Assembly: GCA_004017275.1 (NCBI GenBank)
Contig: SAKE01000022.1
Span: 1-64,000 of the forward strand
Origin: Mesorhizobium sp.
GTDB taxonomy: Bacteria; Pseudomonadota; Alphaproteobacteria; Rhizobiales; Rhizobiaceae
DNA: 64,000 bases
Direction: 5' to 3'
Below are positions 52,000-61,522 of the stretch, piece after piece (positions within the stretch are counted from its first letter, which is position 1; each line of letters begins with the position of its first letter). The notes under the pieces were generated by a model. It saw nothing but the letters and a program-made list of their open reading frames with translations. It had not been told where the DNA came from and did not search any database. The translations under genes and the position numbers were made by a program.

Positions 52000-54900
52000 A
52001 ACAGGCGACGCGCTTCAGGCCAACCGGCCTCAACAAATATCGCGATACAATCGATCAGCTTGTTGCGCCGGGCTTGATCGTCAAAGATAGATCGGTAATC
52101 GGCAAGAAAGCGACCAATCAGTTGCACGAACAGATCGGCGCCCAGGCTTTCGTGTTCATATCTCGCCACGCCTGTGGTTCGGAGCATGGCTTCGGCCACA
52201 AGATCGAAACATTTTTCGGGCGCCACGGGCATCAGCTTGCTCAGGACTTCAAGCAGGTAATGCACGGAGCGCGGCGTCCCCAGCGTCGTAAGCTTGGAAA
52301 CTAGTGGTGCATACTCGCCCAAAAACATAATCTGCGCGGATCGTTCCTCCAACGCTGGCGAGAGTTTGTCATGGCCAACTGCATAGTAAATCTGATCGGC
52401 AATCTCGTTAAAAAGCTTGAGGGCTGACAGCTCCAGCGGCGTGGGCTCCTTCCCGGAAAGAGGCCACGACCGCACCGCCGGTTCGAGTGCGGTGATGAGG
52501 CGTCCAATGAACTCTGCGGCTCGAACCCGGATGGCGTCGAAACGCGGATTGATTGTGTTGAAACCTAAAAGCAGCGCGTCCCGGATATCGAAAAGCACTA
52601 GCTGCAACCGGTCCTCATTGGCGATGATATCGCTGAGCCACGAGTTCAGCTCTGTGACTGACGCGGGGCGCGCCTGATTAACAGCAAAGAACGTGATCAG
52701 GCCAATTATTGGATCGTCGCCGTTCTCCTTGGTGGTCAAGCGGTGCGAAAAATCAAGAGCCAGCGGTTCGAGTTGGTCGGCGTCATCGGGTTTGTTGCGG
52801 GGAAGCCGAGCTGCAAGCAAACTGAGGATCGCTGGGTTCGGTTCCTTTGCCGCTACTTCTTTTGCCAATCGCCACATCTCATCTCGATCCACGTGCCATA
52901 AACAAGGGAGAGCATAGGCAAGCTGGTATCGTACGGCTGGATGACTATCCTGGAGCAACATGGCCTCAAAACGGTCTTTGATCTCAGGCCAAAACTCAAC
53001 CTTGTCTACCAACCGCGCCAGAGCTCGCGCTGCCTCAACACGCGGTGAGGGTGAATCCCATGACTGAAAGCGCGCAAAGTTCTCCTCCGTGTCGGCCGTG
53101 GGCTTAGGGTCGGCGTGCTCAGAGATAAAAAGCAATCGCGCGAGCGCGGCCGCACGATGCTCGCGGAGAATCAGGCTGGCTGCAAGCGATCGACCAAAAC
53201 CGTCGGCGAGCACGTCAAGGACATCATGCTCAACAGGTGGCGCAAGCGAATGTAGCGCCGAAGCAGCCTCTTCAAGTGCTTGGGTGGCTGACCAGAGCGC
53301 CACACCTTTTGCATCACTTTCTTCTTGCTTGTAAGCATCGCGTGCGGAACGCAAAGCCGAAGCCAATGCGAGAAGATTGGCGGTTTCTGGTGCCTTGGTG
53401 TCCACACCCTGATGAGCAAGCCAATCGTCATCGTCATCTGAGCCCCGCCGCATCGTTATGCCAAAGGGTTTGCGGTTTCCATAGGTGCTTCCGTCCGCCC
53501 TGACTTCGCTGAGGAACGATTGAGCGGCTGCCGTTGCAAGACTGTTCGCGCCGATTGTCTCAAAGAGGGTGCCCAAGATTTCCTTTCGCCGCTCATCGGG
53601 GCGCGACAATTTTGAGAAATCGAGCGCAAGCCATTCGCTCTCTGCTCGCTCGCGATCAGCATCAGAAAGATATGGGTAGGTTGCAGCGATTGCAGCAATG
53701 GCGCTGCGACGTGTATCCAGCGAGTAGAGTAGGCGCTTGTCGCCTGGAGTCGGCCATATTGAGGCGCCAAGAGTCTCAGGCTGCCGACCTGCGAGGTCGA
53801 ATACCGTACGCCAAGCGAGTGCAATGCCGGTTTCACGCAAAATCAGGCCAGGAATTTCGCGCAGGAGTTCTTTGTCAGCTACACCGTCAACCCAGGCCAT
53901 TGCAGCGCGATAAAGTTTGGCGAAATCATGGTGTTCCTTCACGTCAATATCCCAAGCCCAGGCATGGCTGTGGTCTTCTTCGAAAGATCGTTCCTCCCCG
54001 GCAATCCGGATCTTCTCGACTACCGGCTCATCGGACCTTTCATGCGCTTTTGCGCGCTCGGCGTGGAACGCAGACGCTAGCGCGCGAACCGCTACGCGTG
54101 GGAATTCTTGGAGAAGTTCGGGAAAAGCCTTCGAGAGACTGTAGCTCGCCATGGCGAAGTCCTGAGCGGCGTTTGACGTCAGCGACAGGATCCAGCTACC
54201 CGTCATGGACGTAGTCTGCTCGCGGCTAAATTCACCGCCGCGAAACACACACCTGAACAAGCGGATGACCAACTCCTCATGGTATGGCGCGAGATCCATG
54301 ACGTTGCTAGCCAGTGCGGGCACTTCGATGTGGCCGAACTTGGCAAAACGGTCAGGGTCAAAAATTTGGCTGAGACGTTGGGCCGAGGCCAATGGATCGG
54401 TCCCGAAGGTCTTAGCGACAAAGGGTACCGCGTGACGTGTGAGCCAAGGTATCCGGCTCTCGTCGGCTGACATCATATCGAACAGTTTACGCGACGCCGT
54501 GCCAAGGTGCCCGAATGACTCGGGATCGGGATCGTTTTCCAAAAGCGTGCCTATCAGGCCTCGCATGCTGCCAATCTGCGCCATGTTTGGCGTGGTCATT
54601 TGCGCCAGGAGTGCCGCCCAAGGGCGGACCATGATTGGATGCTTCTGGTGTCCCTTCGCTAGCAGGGAGCCTGCCAAATATGCAAATGCGCGCCCCTTGA
54701 GCGGATCGGTGGTTGTGAGAGCGGCAACAAGAGGGGCGAGGTCTTCAGTCCCTTGAACCGACTCTACGGCAATGCGCGCCACTTCGACCCGCACTATCGG
54801 ATCGATGTCCTCATTGGTGACGAGGGCGACGATGAAGGACCAGTAGTCCGATGCTGGAACGAATTTCTTTAGGTCTTCAAGCCAATATCCCAGGGATGGA

Positions 54901-56810
54901 GAAATCAGGAGCCCTGCGCCGGTTGCCCTTGAAAGGTGAGTTAGCGCTTCGTTGCGGTCCGGGAGTAAGGTGAGTCGCGCCACAGCGTAGTCAAACAACA
55001 CATGGTGGCGGAACCCGATACGGCGCGTCGATTCCGTCACGAGCACTCCCGCGCGTTGCAACTCATCAACCGTCGAAGCAGTCGCGGCGGGCACCCTCGT
55101 TTCGGGGATATCCACCGAGCGTCCGGCGATCATCAACATAAGAACGCTGCGCAGGCTTACCGTGGCGGGAGTCCCTAGGTGGCTTATACGCTCATCCCAA
55201 TAGCGAGAGAGCAATTCGCCACGCGTGGCTACATGCGCAAGCGATGCCGCGGAAACGCCGCTGCGCAGCAGGTCGGCGACCAGCGCCAGATTGAAAGGGT
55301 TGGTGGCGAGGGCCTCCATCTTGCTGCCCCCGGCTGCGATCGCGGCAGACAGCATCGGCGACTTCGCTGCAATATCCGCCTTTTCTTCCGCGCCGAGGGT
55401 TGGAACATGGATATGGCGGACGGCTGGGAAATTTAGGTCTGCATGTGCTGCCTCGAGAGGGGCGCCCGCAAAAAGGCGTTTCCAGTCGCGCCCAAGCCGA
55501 AGGTCAAATGTTCGGACGGAAGCGACAATATGCCAGCCATCCAGATTACCGACGAGTTCAACGAGCTTCTTGTACGTGGCTTCCGCCGCGCCGCCGCGCA
55601 CCGCATCGAGAGCATCGAGCAGAAGATAGGCGCCCCTATCACTTGGCATCTGTGACAGAACGTCAATGAGCTGATGCTTCAGTCCAATATCAAGGCGCAG
55701 TGCGTCCAAGGAAACGGCACTCGCGTCGACGGCAAGGACGACAACAGTGGCGTTGTTCGAGAGCTGCAGAGCAGCTTCGCGCAGGATGGCAGATTTGCCA
55801 GAACCTGGTTCTCCCGTAAGCGCCAGCGAGCCTTCCACTGCGCTGCGTACAACAAGATCGACGATTGGCCGCGTGATCACCATCGGCCCCTCCGGTGCTT
55901 CGATCGCAGCGAACCGTTCGAGCCGTTTAAGGGTCTCAGCGCTGTAAGACCGTACGCGGGCAACATCATCACGGAAATTGGGAGGTTCGATAAGCCGGAC
56001 TCGACCGGCTAAGGCGAGTCGAATGGCGGCTGTGTCGCCTCCAACTCCCCGCTGCGCCGCATCCGCTGCCCACGAGATTAAGACATCAAAAAGCCCCGTC
56101 TCGTCACCCGCAGTTGCCACGATGTCGCGCAACGCCTCTTCAGCAACCTGTCGTTGGCTATCTCCGATCACAATGACGCAGCAGAGCGACAGCACATTCT
56201 GTTTCTCAGCATCAGTGATGGCTTCGCCGAAAGCTTTGAACCAGGCTCGGTCTATATGTTCGCTGAAGATCGTATCCGCACTCTGGAGGTGATCGGGAAT
56301 CCCAGTCGCCGCGCCGGTCCGGCGACGGTCGAGAGCCTCGCGAAGATTGTCCTTGATGGTTCCGGCAGCTTGATCGCTTACCGCGAGCACCAATCGATCT
56401 TCCGCCGTATTGAGTGCCCGGCGGAACGAAATTCCTTCAGCGCCTTGCTGAAACTGGCGGACAAATTGAACTGCAACGGAGGCGAGTTCGCTATCCTCTG
56501 CCGGCGACAGGGCTATTGTGCGCTTTGCCTGGACGTAAAGCCTGCCACTGTCGGTTTCGATGGTGAGATCGTCGACCGCCGATGGCGTTTCAAAGCGCAC
56601 CTTCCGCGGAAATCCCGGCAAGCCAATAGCAATGCGCGAGGCAGGACGGTTCGCAAGCATAGCGGACGCGGCGCAGGCTCCAACTACTGACTGGAATACG
56701 ACCCCGCCGGCTGTCGCACGCCCGCCGCCAGTGCTTCGGCGTACTTTCGTTTTCACTACCGTTCCCGTCGGCTGTGCAATGCGCTCTCTAGTGGTTTTGG
56801 ATTTCCTCAT
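51972..56810 (-). CDS. STAND-type ATPase with N-terminal Cap4-like nuclease domain (Avs-like)
   Basis: A 1612-residue protein. Residues 35-230 look like the Cap4/DUF4297 nuclease domain: 'DDLTIETDSGRLYVQAKRT' has the Asp, Glu and Gln-x-Lys of that PD-(D/E)xK family. An NTPase follows, with Walker A 'LTGEPGSGKSAILREAA' near residue 333 and Walker B 'AYLLLDALDAVRG' near residue 395. The remaining 1000 residues are helical repeats (for example SHPAVRYQLAYALPCLWHVD). This order of nuclease, STAND ATPase and long sensor is that of Avs anti-phage proteins, in which a phage protein is bound by the C-terminal repeats. It has no partner gene. The family assignment beyond this layout is uncertain. Confidence 0.72.
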   Translation of the reverse strand: MRKSKTTRERIAQPTGTVVKTKVRRSTGGGRATAGGVVFQSVVGACAASAMLANRPASRIAIGLPGFPRKVRFETPSAVDDLTIETDSGRLYVQAKRTIALSPAEDSELASVAVQFVRQFQQGAEGISFRRALNTAEDRLVLAVSDQAAGTIKDNLREALDRRRTGAATGIPDHLQSADTIFSEHIDRAWFKAFGEAITDAEKQNVLSLCCVIVIGDSQRQVAEEALRDIVATAGDETGLFDVLISWAADAAQRGVGGDTAAIRLALAGRVRLIEPPNFRDDVARVRSYSAETLKRLERFAAIEAPEGPMVITRPIVDLVVRSAVEGSLALTGEPGSGKSAILREAALQLSNNATVVVLAVDASAVSLDALRLDIGLKHQLIDVLSQMPSDRGAYLLLDALDAVRGGAAEATYKKLVELVGNLDGWHIVASVRTFDLRLGRDWKRLFAGAPLEAAHADLNFPAVRHIHVPTLGAEEKADIAAKSPMLSAAIAAGGSKMEALATNPFNLALVADLLRSGVSAASLAHVATRGELLSRYWDERISHLGTPATVSLRSVLMLMIAGRSVDIPETRVPAATASTVDELQRAGVLVTESTRRIGFRHHVLFDYAVARLTLLPDRNEALTHLSRATGAGLLISPSLGYWLEDLKKFVPASDYWSFIVALVTNEDIDPIVRVEVARIAVESVQGTEDLAPLVAALTTTDPLKGRAFAYLAGSLLAKGHQKHPIMVRPWAALLAQMTTPNMAQIGSMRGLIGTLLENDPDPESFGHLGTASRKLFDMMSADESRIPWLTRHAVPFVAKTFGTDPLASAQRLSQIFDPDRFAKFGHIEVPALASNVMDLAPYHEELVIRLFRCVFRGGEFSREQTTSMTGSWILSLTSNAAQDFAMASYSLSKAFPELLQEFPRVAVRALASAFHAERAKAHERSDEPVVEKIRIAGEERSFEEDHSHAWAWDIDVKEHHDFAKLYRAAMAWVDGVADKELLREIPGLILRETGIALAWRTVFDLAGRQPETLGASIWPTPGDKRLLYSLDTRRSAIAAIAATYPYLSDADRERAESEWLALDFSKLSRPDERRKEILGTLFETIGANSLATAAAQSFLSEVRADGSTYGNRKPFGITMRRGSDDDDDWLAHQGVDTKAPETANLLALASALRSARDAYKQEESDAKGVALWSATQALEEAASALHSLAPPVEHDVLDVLADGFGRSLAASLILREHRAAALARLLFISEHADPKPTADTEENFARFQSWDSPSPRVEAARALARLVDKVEFWPEIKDRFEAMLLQDSHPAVRYQLAYALPCLWHVDRDEMWRLAKEVAAKEPNPAILSLLAARLPRNKPDDADQLEPLALDFSHRLTTKENGDDPIIGLITFFAVNQARPASVTELNSWLSDIIANEDRLQLVLFDIRDALLLGFNTINPRFDAIRVRAAEFIGRLITALEPAVRSWPLSGKEPTPLELSALKLFNEIADQIYYAVGHDKLSPALEERSAQIMFLGEYAPLVSKLTTLGTPRSVHYLLEVLSKLMPVAPEKCFDLVAEAMLRTTGVARYEHESLGADLFVQLIGRFLADYRSIFDDQARRNKLIDCIAIFVEAGWPEARRLFQSLPELLQ

Positions 56811-57025
56811 AATTCGACGATAGCAGTAGCGATATCAGCGATAAAGAACTAAACGCGAACATTGCTGTGGGAACAAGGGCCTTCGCCAATGATCAAGACT
56901 GTCGGCAAGGTTCCCCACATTAAAAAAACATGCTCTTCCTGGTGTCTCGCTCGCTAGCCAAACCCGCCGCCAGAACGGCTTTGATCCGCTCTCCCAGGAC
57001 CTCATTCATGTTGGTGCCTGCGAGG

Positions 57026-57520
57026 TCAAGCCAACCCCGGGTGGTCATGGAACAGCTTCCGCCAGAATGTCTCCACGTTTGAGACAATATCGGCAATTCG
57101 CTTAGCTATGTTATTTTTATCTCTGACGTAAAAGCTAGCGTCACTGGTCTTGAAATTGTCGCTCAATCGGGCGCCGCCACTGAGCGTTGAACGTTCAAAC
57201 CCCTGGATGACGCCGTTGGTGTCAGGCTCGAAATGCTTTGAACCATTGCACAATTCTCGAACCAACTTAAAATCATTGCAATTGCTGTTCACCCAGGTGT
57301 TCCAAGCTGCCTCATTGCCCGGGGCGCCCATAACGCGCGTCTGCAATCCCGCATCCGCCTGGAGCCGATCATGCCAAATCCATTCGCGCAGATGATAGGC
57401 GTCTCTCAGCGCGTTGATGGCAGCGTAGCTATCGTTGGGGTCTTGAGCGAATAGCGCGCTCTCATGTTGCAGGTTTTTCAGCAAGCCGCTGGGATTGGCG
57501 AGATTCATTATGCCTGACAT
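57026..57520 (-). CDS. Uncharacterised protein in defence region
   Basis: A 164-residue protein of unknown family. The segments 'INALRDAYHLREWIWHDRL' and 'DFKLVRELCNGSKHFEPD' suggest a helical core with an N-x-x-K-H motif seen in some HEPN-like hypothetical proteins. It has its own apparent promoter region (215 bp upstream of the preceding gene's start on one side). Its place between the large ATPase and the restriction module suggests a defence or regulatory role, without direct evidence. Confidence 0.5.
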   Translation of the reverse strand: MSGIMNLANPSGLLKNLQHESALFAQDPNDSYAAINALRDAYHLREWIWHDRLQADAGLQTRVMGAPGNEAAWNTWVNSNCNDFKLVRELCNGSKHFEPDTNGVIQGFERSTLSGGARLSDNFKTSDASFYVRDKNNIAKRIADIVSNVETFWRKLFHDHPGLA

Positions 57521-57923
57521 GGTCACTCCAATGTGGGATGCGACAGCGATTACTCGTGCTCAATTTTGGGCGCCGCAGAACCCAATTTGGCTTCTGTCGA
57601 TAAGTTAAGGGGGGCACCGGTCGGTGCAGTTTCTGGGAAAATGCTGGTCATCATCGTCATGTAAGCGCTGCCGATCGTCGCCATGTACGCATACGGTCAA
57701 TTTGTTGGTCAACGGCCGCCTTCAAGGCTTCTCAAAATGTGTTGATGGTTGCCGTCGGTGCCGGCCAACTTCTAGCCGTCCTTGGAGCCGCTATTAGCTT
57801 GCGGGGCGGAGAATGACGTAAGTCGAATGGTTGACGTTGGCTTGGTCGGCCTTCACAGGGCAGATTGCTCTCCTCGCAGCACACTCGGTCGGAAAGGCCG
57901 CTGCAAGCGGCGCCATTGGGCGC
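57521..57923. other. 400-bp stretch without a recognised gene
   Basis: Several short open frames but no convincing product. No repeats of note. Confidence 0.35.
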
Positions 57924-58346
57924 CTAACCCAAACAAGGCAAATCCTTTATCGTATGGGCGAGAGCCTCGATCCGATCTGTAGCCTTTGCTTCGCATTCCC
58001 AGAAGGTGAGCACATGCCAGCCAAGGGCCGCTAGCCGCTCCGCGTGTAACTTATCACGTGTACGGTTTCGCTCTAGCTTCGGATTCCAATAACCTTCGTT
58101 CGACTTCACGCGCCTGCGCCCTACCGCGCAATGCGGACAACCGTGCCAGAAACACCCATGCACAAACAGCACGGCTCGCTTGGATGGAAATACCAAATCA
58201 GGCGTCCCCGGAAGGTCTTTCCGATGTAGACGGAAGCGGAGGCCGAACTTATGCAATTGGCGACGCACCGTAAGCTCGGGCTTGGTGTCCCGGCTTCGGA
58301 TGCGCGCCATGATCTGGCTTCTTCGTTCGGGAGAGACCTGATCCAT
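57924..58346 (-). CDS. vsr: Very short patch repair endonuclease Vsr
   Basis: A 140-residue enzyme with the full Vsr pattern: 'RRSQIMARIRSRDTKPEL', catalytic Asp50 in LPGTPDLVF, and 'VLFVHGCFWHGCPHC' with the catalytic His and zinc ligands. It nicks T-G mismatches that arise when 5-methylcytosine is deaminated, so it protects the genome from the mutagenic effect of the neighbouring methyltransferase. It is divergent from the methyltransferase gene. Confidence 0.93.
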   Translation of the reverse strand: MDQVSPERRSQIMARIRSRDTKPELTVRRQLHKFGLRFRLHRKDLPGTPDLVFPSKRAVLFVHGCFWHGCPHCAVGRRRVKSNEGYWNPKLERNRTRDKLHAERLAALGWHVLTFWECEAKATDRIEALAHTIKDLPCLG

Positions 58347-58475
58347 TCATCGAGCCAAGGTTGGAGCCGCGTCAGCGCCGCTCACCGCTGTGGGCGGGTT
58401 ACAGCACATTAAATACTTTTACGAGCGAATCATGCATTGCTTGTTGGTGCGCGCGTGGCGGATGCCGGGGAAATC

Positions 58476-59852
58476 ATGAAGCAGCGAGGGCTTATGCACC
58501 GCAATTATTCGGCGGGCGAGTTATTCTGCGGCGCAGGGGGACTCTCGCGAGGCTTTGAAACGCTAGGCTTCGCGACCCGGTTCGCCAACGATCTGTGGCC
58601 TGCCGCTCTGCATACGTTTTTGATGAACTTCGACCCGCTTTATGCGGCTTCAAACGGCCGGAAGGGTGGCATCTTGGCGTTGCCCCAATCCGTCGAGGAC
58701 ATAAGTGTAAAGCAGATCATCGGCGCTGTCCCCGACCGCGACGGCATACCCTTGAAGCCAGGATCGCTTGACGTCTTACTCGGCGGCCCGCCTTGCCAGG
58801 GGTATTCGCTGAATTCCCACATCCGGTCTGCAGAGGATCCACGGAACTTCCTCTTCCGCCACTACGTGCGCCTGTTGAAGGGTTTGGCCCCTAAAGTATT
58901 TGTGCTCGAGAACGTGCCGGGAATGTTCTCGCTAGATGGCGGACGCTTCTTTGACGAGTTGGTGGCTCGAATTACCAAAGCGAGCGCATCCTTCCCAGGA
59001 TACGAGGTGGACTTCAAGATCCTGAATGCCGCCCACTACGGCGTCCCGCAGGACCGCTTCCGGGTCGTTGTGGTTGGCACGAGGCGCGATGTGGTCGAGC
59101 GTGCGGGGAAGGTCGAGCTTCCGTTGCCCCGACATTACTCACTCGCCCAGGCCCACTTTAAAGGAGGTCGGGACCACACGTTCCACTATGCAATTGGCTA
59201 CAGAAAGCGGCTGGAGCAAAGCGCCATTCCCCAAATTGGTCCGAAGCTGCTCCCGCCCGTGACTGTAGGAGAGGCGATCGGGGATCTGCCAGACCTAACA
59301 AACGGTGGTGGACAAGATTTAGAATCCTATGTTGGCGCAGTGCAGCCTCAGTCAGCTTTCCAGCGGGCGATGCGCGAGGATGTAGAGGTGCTCGCCAACC
59401 ATTGGTGTCGTGCTTTGGTTTACCCCAACACCGAACGTGTGAAGCATATTCCAGCAGGTGGCGACTGGAGGTCCATTCCGCGCAAACTTCTGCCTCCAGG
59501 AATGCAACGCGCCCTCAGAAAAGACCACACGAAGCGCTACGGACGTCTATCTCCAAATGAGATTTCCGGCACACTGCTCACAAAGCCTGATCCGCACTGG
59601 GGCACATTCATCCACTATGATGAGGGTCAGCAGCGCCTAATTTCGGTGCGGGAAGCCGCTCGGCTGCAGTCTTTTCCAGATTGTCATATCTTTTACGGCG
59701 GCCAAGTCGACCAATACAAACTTTGTGGAAATGCAGTTCCGCCTCTAATGGCACAGGCAGTCGCAGAGAAAGCTGCCGACGTTCTTGATCGCTATTACAA
59801 GTCTGTGTCGGGAGCGGAGTCGACCTCTGCATCGAACCCAGCGCGTGCATAG
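58476..59852 (+). CDS. DNA (cytosine-5) methyltransferase
   Basis: A 458-residue enzyme. Motif I 'ELFCGAGGLSRGFE', motif IV with catalytic Cys107 'LLGGPPCQGYS', motif VI 'VLENVPG', motif VIII 'QDRFRVVVVGTR' and motif X 'LCGNAVPPLMAQAVAE' are all present. It would protect host sites from the restriction genes that follow. The ATG at 58476 is favoured by its GGGGAAA site; TTG 58437 is an upstream alternative. The next gene starts 2 bp after its stop. Confidence 0.92.
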   Translation: MKQRGLMHRNYSAGELFCGAGGLSRGFETLGFATRFANDLWPAALHTFLMNFDPLYAASNGRKGGILALPQSVEDISVKQIIGAVPDRDGIPLKPGSLDVLLGGPPCQGYSLNSHIRSAEDPRNFLFRHYVRLLKGLAPKVFVLENVPGMFSLDGGRFFDELVARITKASASFPGYEVDFKILNAAHYGVPQDRFRVVVVGTRRDVVERAGKVELPLPRHYSLAQAHFKGGRDHTFHYAIGYRKRLEQSAIPQIGPKLLPPVTVGEAIGDLPDLTNGGGQDLESYVGAVQPQSAFQRAMREDVEVLANHWCRALVYPNTERVKHIPAGGDWRSIPRKLLPPGMQRALRKDHTKRYGRLSPNEISGTLLTKPDPHWGTFIHYDEGQQRLISVREAARLQSFPDCHIFYGGQVDQYKLCGNAVPPLMAQAVAEKAADVLDRYYKSVSGAESTSASNPARA

Positions 59853-59854
59853 CG

Positions 59855-61522
59855 ATGGCAAATGATGATGCGCTCCGCGACCGCCTGAATGAGCTTGCCA
59901 ATCAGGATAGGGGGCTCCGCGTACAGCGTCTCACGGCGGCCCAGACCAAGAATGAACTAGGACTGCATGTAGGGCGAAGTTCGAATCCGATCTACCGTTT
60001 GGAGGTCGACTCTGATGGCGAGACATTCGATGCGGTGGCGTTCACATCGATCCTAAACGGGCAGGTCCGGCCAGCAACTCGTGCGGAAGCCCTCGGACAA
60101 GCTATTGCCACTAGCGGCGTGGAGTTGTTCGAACACAATCCGTTTTTTCTCGTTTTCGACTACGTGGGCGGGCGGTTCATGGCCGTCTCGGCCGCGAAGC
60201 TATTTGGTGCATTTGCGAAGGAAGCAGCGCGCCGGGAGATACCCTATTCCGACAGCGCGACCTTCTCGCTAACACCTAGCTTCGTCCACAAGACAGTGAC
60301 CATGTATGGCACCGTCGAGGGCAATGACGTTTGGTGGTGCGGCGACATTGCCGCCTTAAGTGCCGACGACGTCCGCCACAGTCTCAAGCAAATCCGGAAT
60401 GAATCGAAGGGGGCTGATATCCAGGAGATCGTTCGCGCCACGACCGCGAGGATCGAAGCTGCCCCGGCTGTGATTGCCGTAGCTTCCGACAGCGTAGTGC
60501 GGCCTGCTTTCCTGCCTCTGGGAATTACCGGCAAGGAGAGCGCCGATATTGAGCTGGACCCGCGGATTTGGCGAATGATCGTCACCGCCATTAGTTCATC
60601 GCCCGCGGTCATCTTGGTGGGGCCGCCGGGGACCGGCAAGACAGCCCTTCTCCGGCAAGCCGTCAACCACTTTGCGAAGCGAGCCGATGAATCCGGCTCT
60701 ACGATGAAAGAGCCATTATGGGCCACGCCGGACGAAAGCTGGACGACCCGAGATCTGGTCGGCGGAGACACAATCGTTGATGGGGAGATCGCGTTCCGCC
60801 CAGGGTGGGTACTCCGGTCGGTGGAAGAGGACCGCTGGCTGATTCTTGATGAGGCGAACCGGGCCGACATGGACCGAATTTTTGGCGGACTCCTTACCTG
60901 GTTGTCGGGTGGGCGGGTTGCTATTGGCGCCGAGAGTAGCGGAAGTGGCGCGCGGGAAGTTCAGTTGGGCTGGAAGGCCGGTTCCTCGGGAAAGTCTGAG
61001 AGCGATGGGGGCACGATCCTTTACGCTGCTGGGAGCGATTGGAGGCTGTTAGGGACATATAATGCCCTCGATGCCCAGCGCGTTTTCCGCTTTGGCCAAG
61101 CGCTTGGGCGGCGGTTCGTGAGGGTGCCCATTCCCGCGGTGGACGCCGCAGCCTTCGAAAAAATACTCTTTGAGAACCGAAAGGACTTGGAAGCAGGGCA
61201 GCGCCAACGAGTGGCTGGGCTTTACGCAGCGCATTTTGCCGGTGAGGCTACGCTACTAGGCCCCGCCCTTTTCATAGCCATGTGTGACTATCTTCAAGCT
61301 GCGGGCGGGACAATAGGCACCACAGCGGGCGCAGAACAGCCGGGCGCGAGCCATGACCCCCAAGAAATATTGGCTGAGGCCTACATCGTGCACGTTGGCA
61401 CTTGGCTTGCTCAGCTGGAGACATCGGACTTTGACGACTTACGCCAACGCTCGCTGGACAACGGTTCCCTAAGTGAAAAGGATTGGGTGTGGATCCACTC
61501 GATGTTGGGCTCATTGGCTTAA
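59855..61522 (+). CDS. McrB-like AAA+ ATPase, restriction subunit
   Basis: A 555-residue protein. The N-terminal 230 residues (LEVDSDGETFDAVAFTSILN) may bind DNA. The AAA+ domain has Walker A 'LVGPPGTGKTALLRQA' near residue 254, Walker B 'RWLILDEANRADMDRIFGGL' near residue 328, and 'TYNALDAQRVFRFGQALGRR' with sensor 1 and the arginine finger. This is the McrB/LlaJI.R1 group, GTP- or ATP-driven motors of restriction systems. It is directly coupled to the methyltransferase gene and overlaps the nuclease gene by 40 bp. Confidence 0.8.
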   Translation: MANDDALRDRLNELANQDRGLRVQRLTAAQTKNELGLHVGRSSNPIYRLEVDSDGETFDAVAFTSILNGQVRPATRAEALGQAIATSGVELFEHNPFFLVFDYVGGRFMAVSAAKLFGAFAKEAARREIPYSDSATFSLTPSFVHKTVTMYGTVEGNDVWWCGDIAALSADDVRHSLKQIRNESKGADIQEIVRATTARIEAAPAVIAVASDSVVRPAFLPLGITGKESADIELDPRIWRMIVTAISSSPAVILVGPPGTGKTALLRQAVNHFAKRADESGSTMKEPLWATPDESWTTRDLVGGDTIVDGEIAFRPGWVLRSVEEDRWLILDEANRADMDRIFGGLLTWLSGGRVAIGAESSGSGAREVQLGWKAGSSGKSESDGGTILYAAGSDWRLLGTYNALDAQRVFRFGQALGRRFVRVPIPAVDAAAFEKILFENRKDLEAGQRQRVAGLYAAHFAGEATLLGPALFIAMCDYLQAAGGTIGTTAGAEQPGASHDPQEILAEAYIVHVGTWLAQLETSDFDDLRQRSLDNGSLSEKDWVWIHSMLGSLA

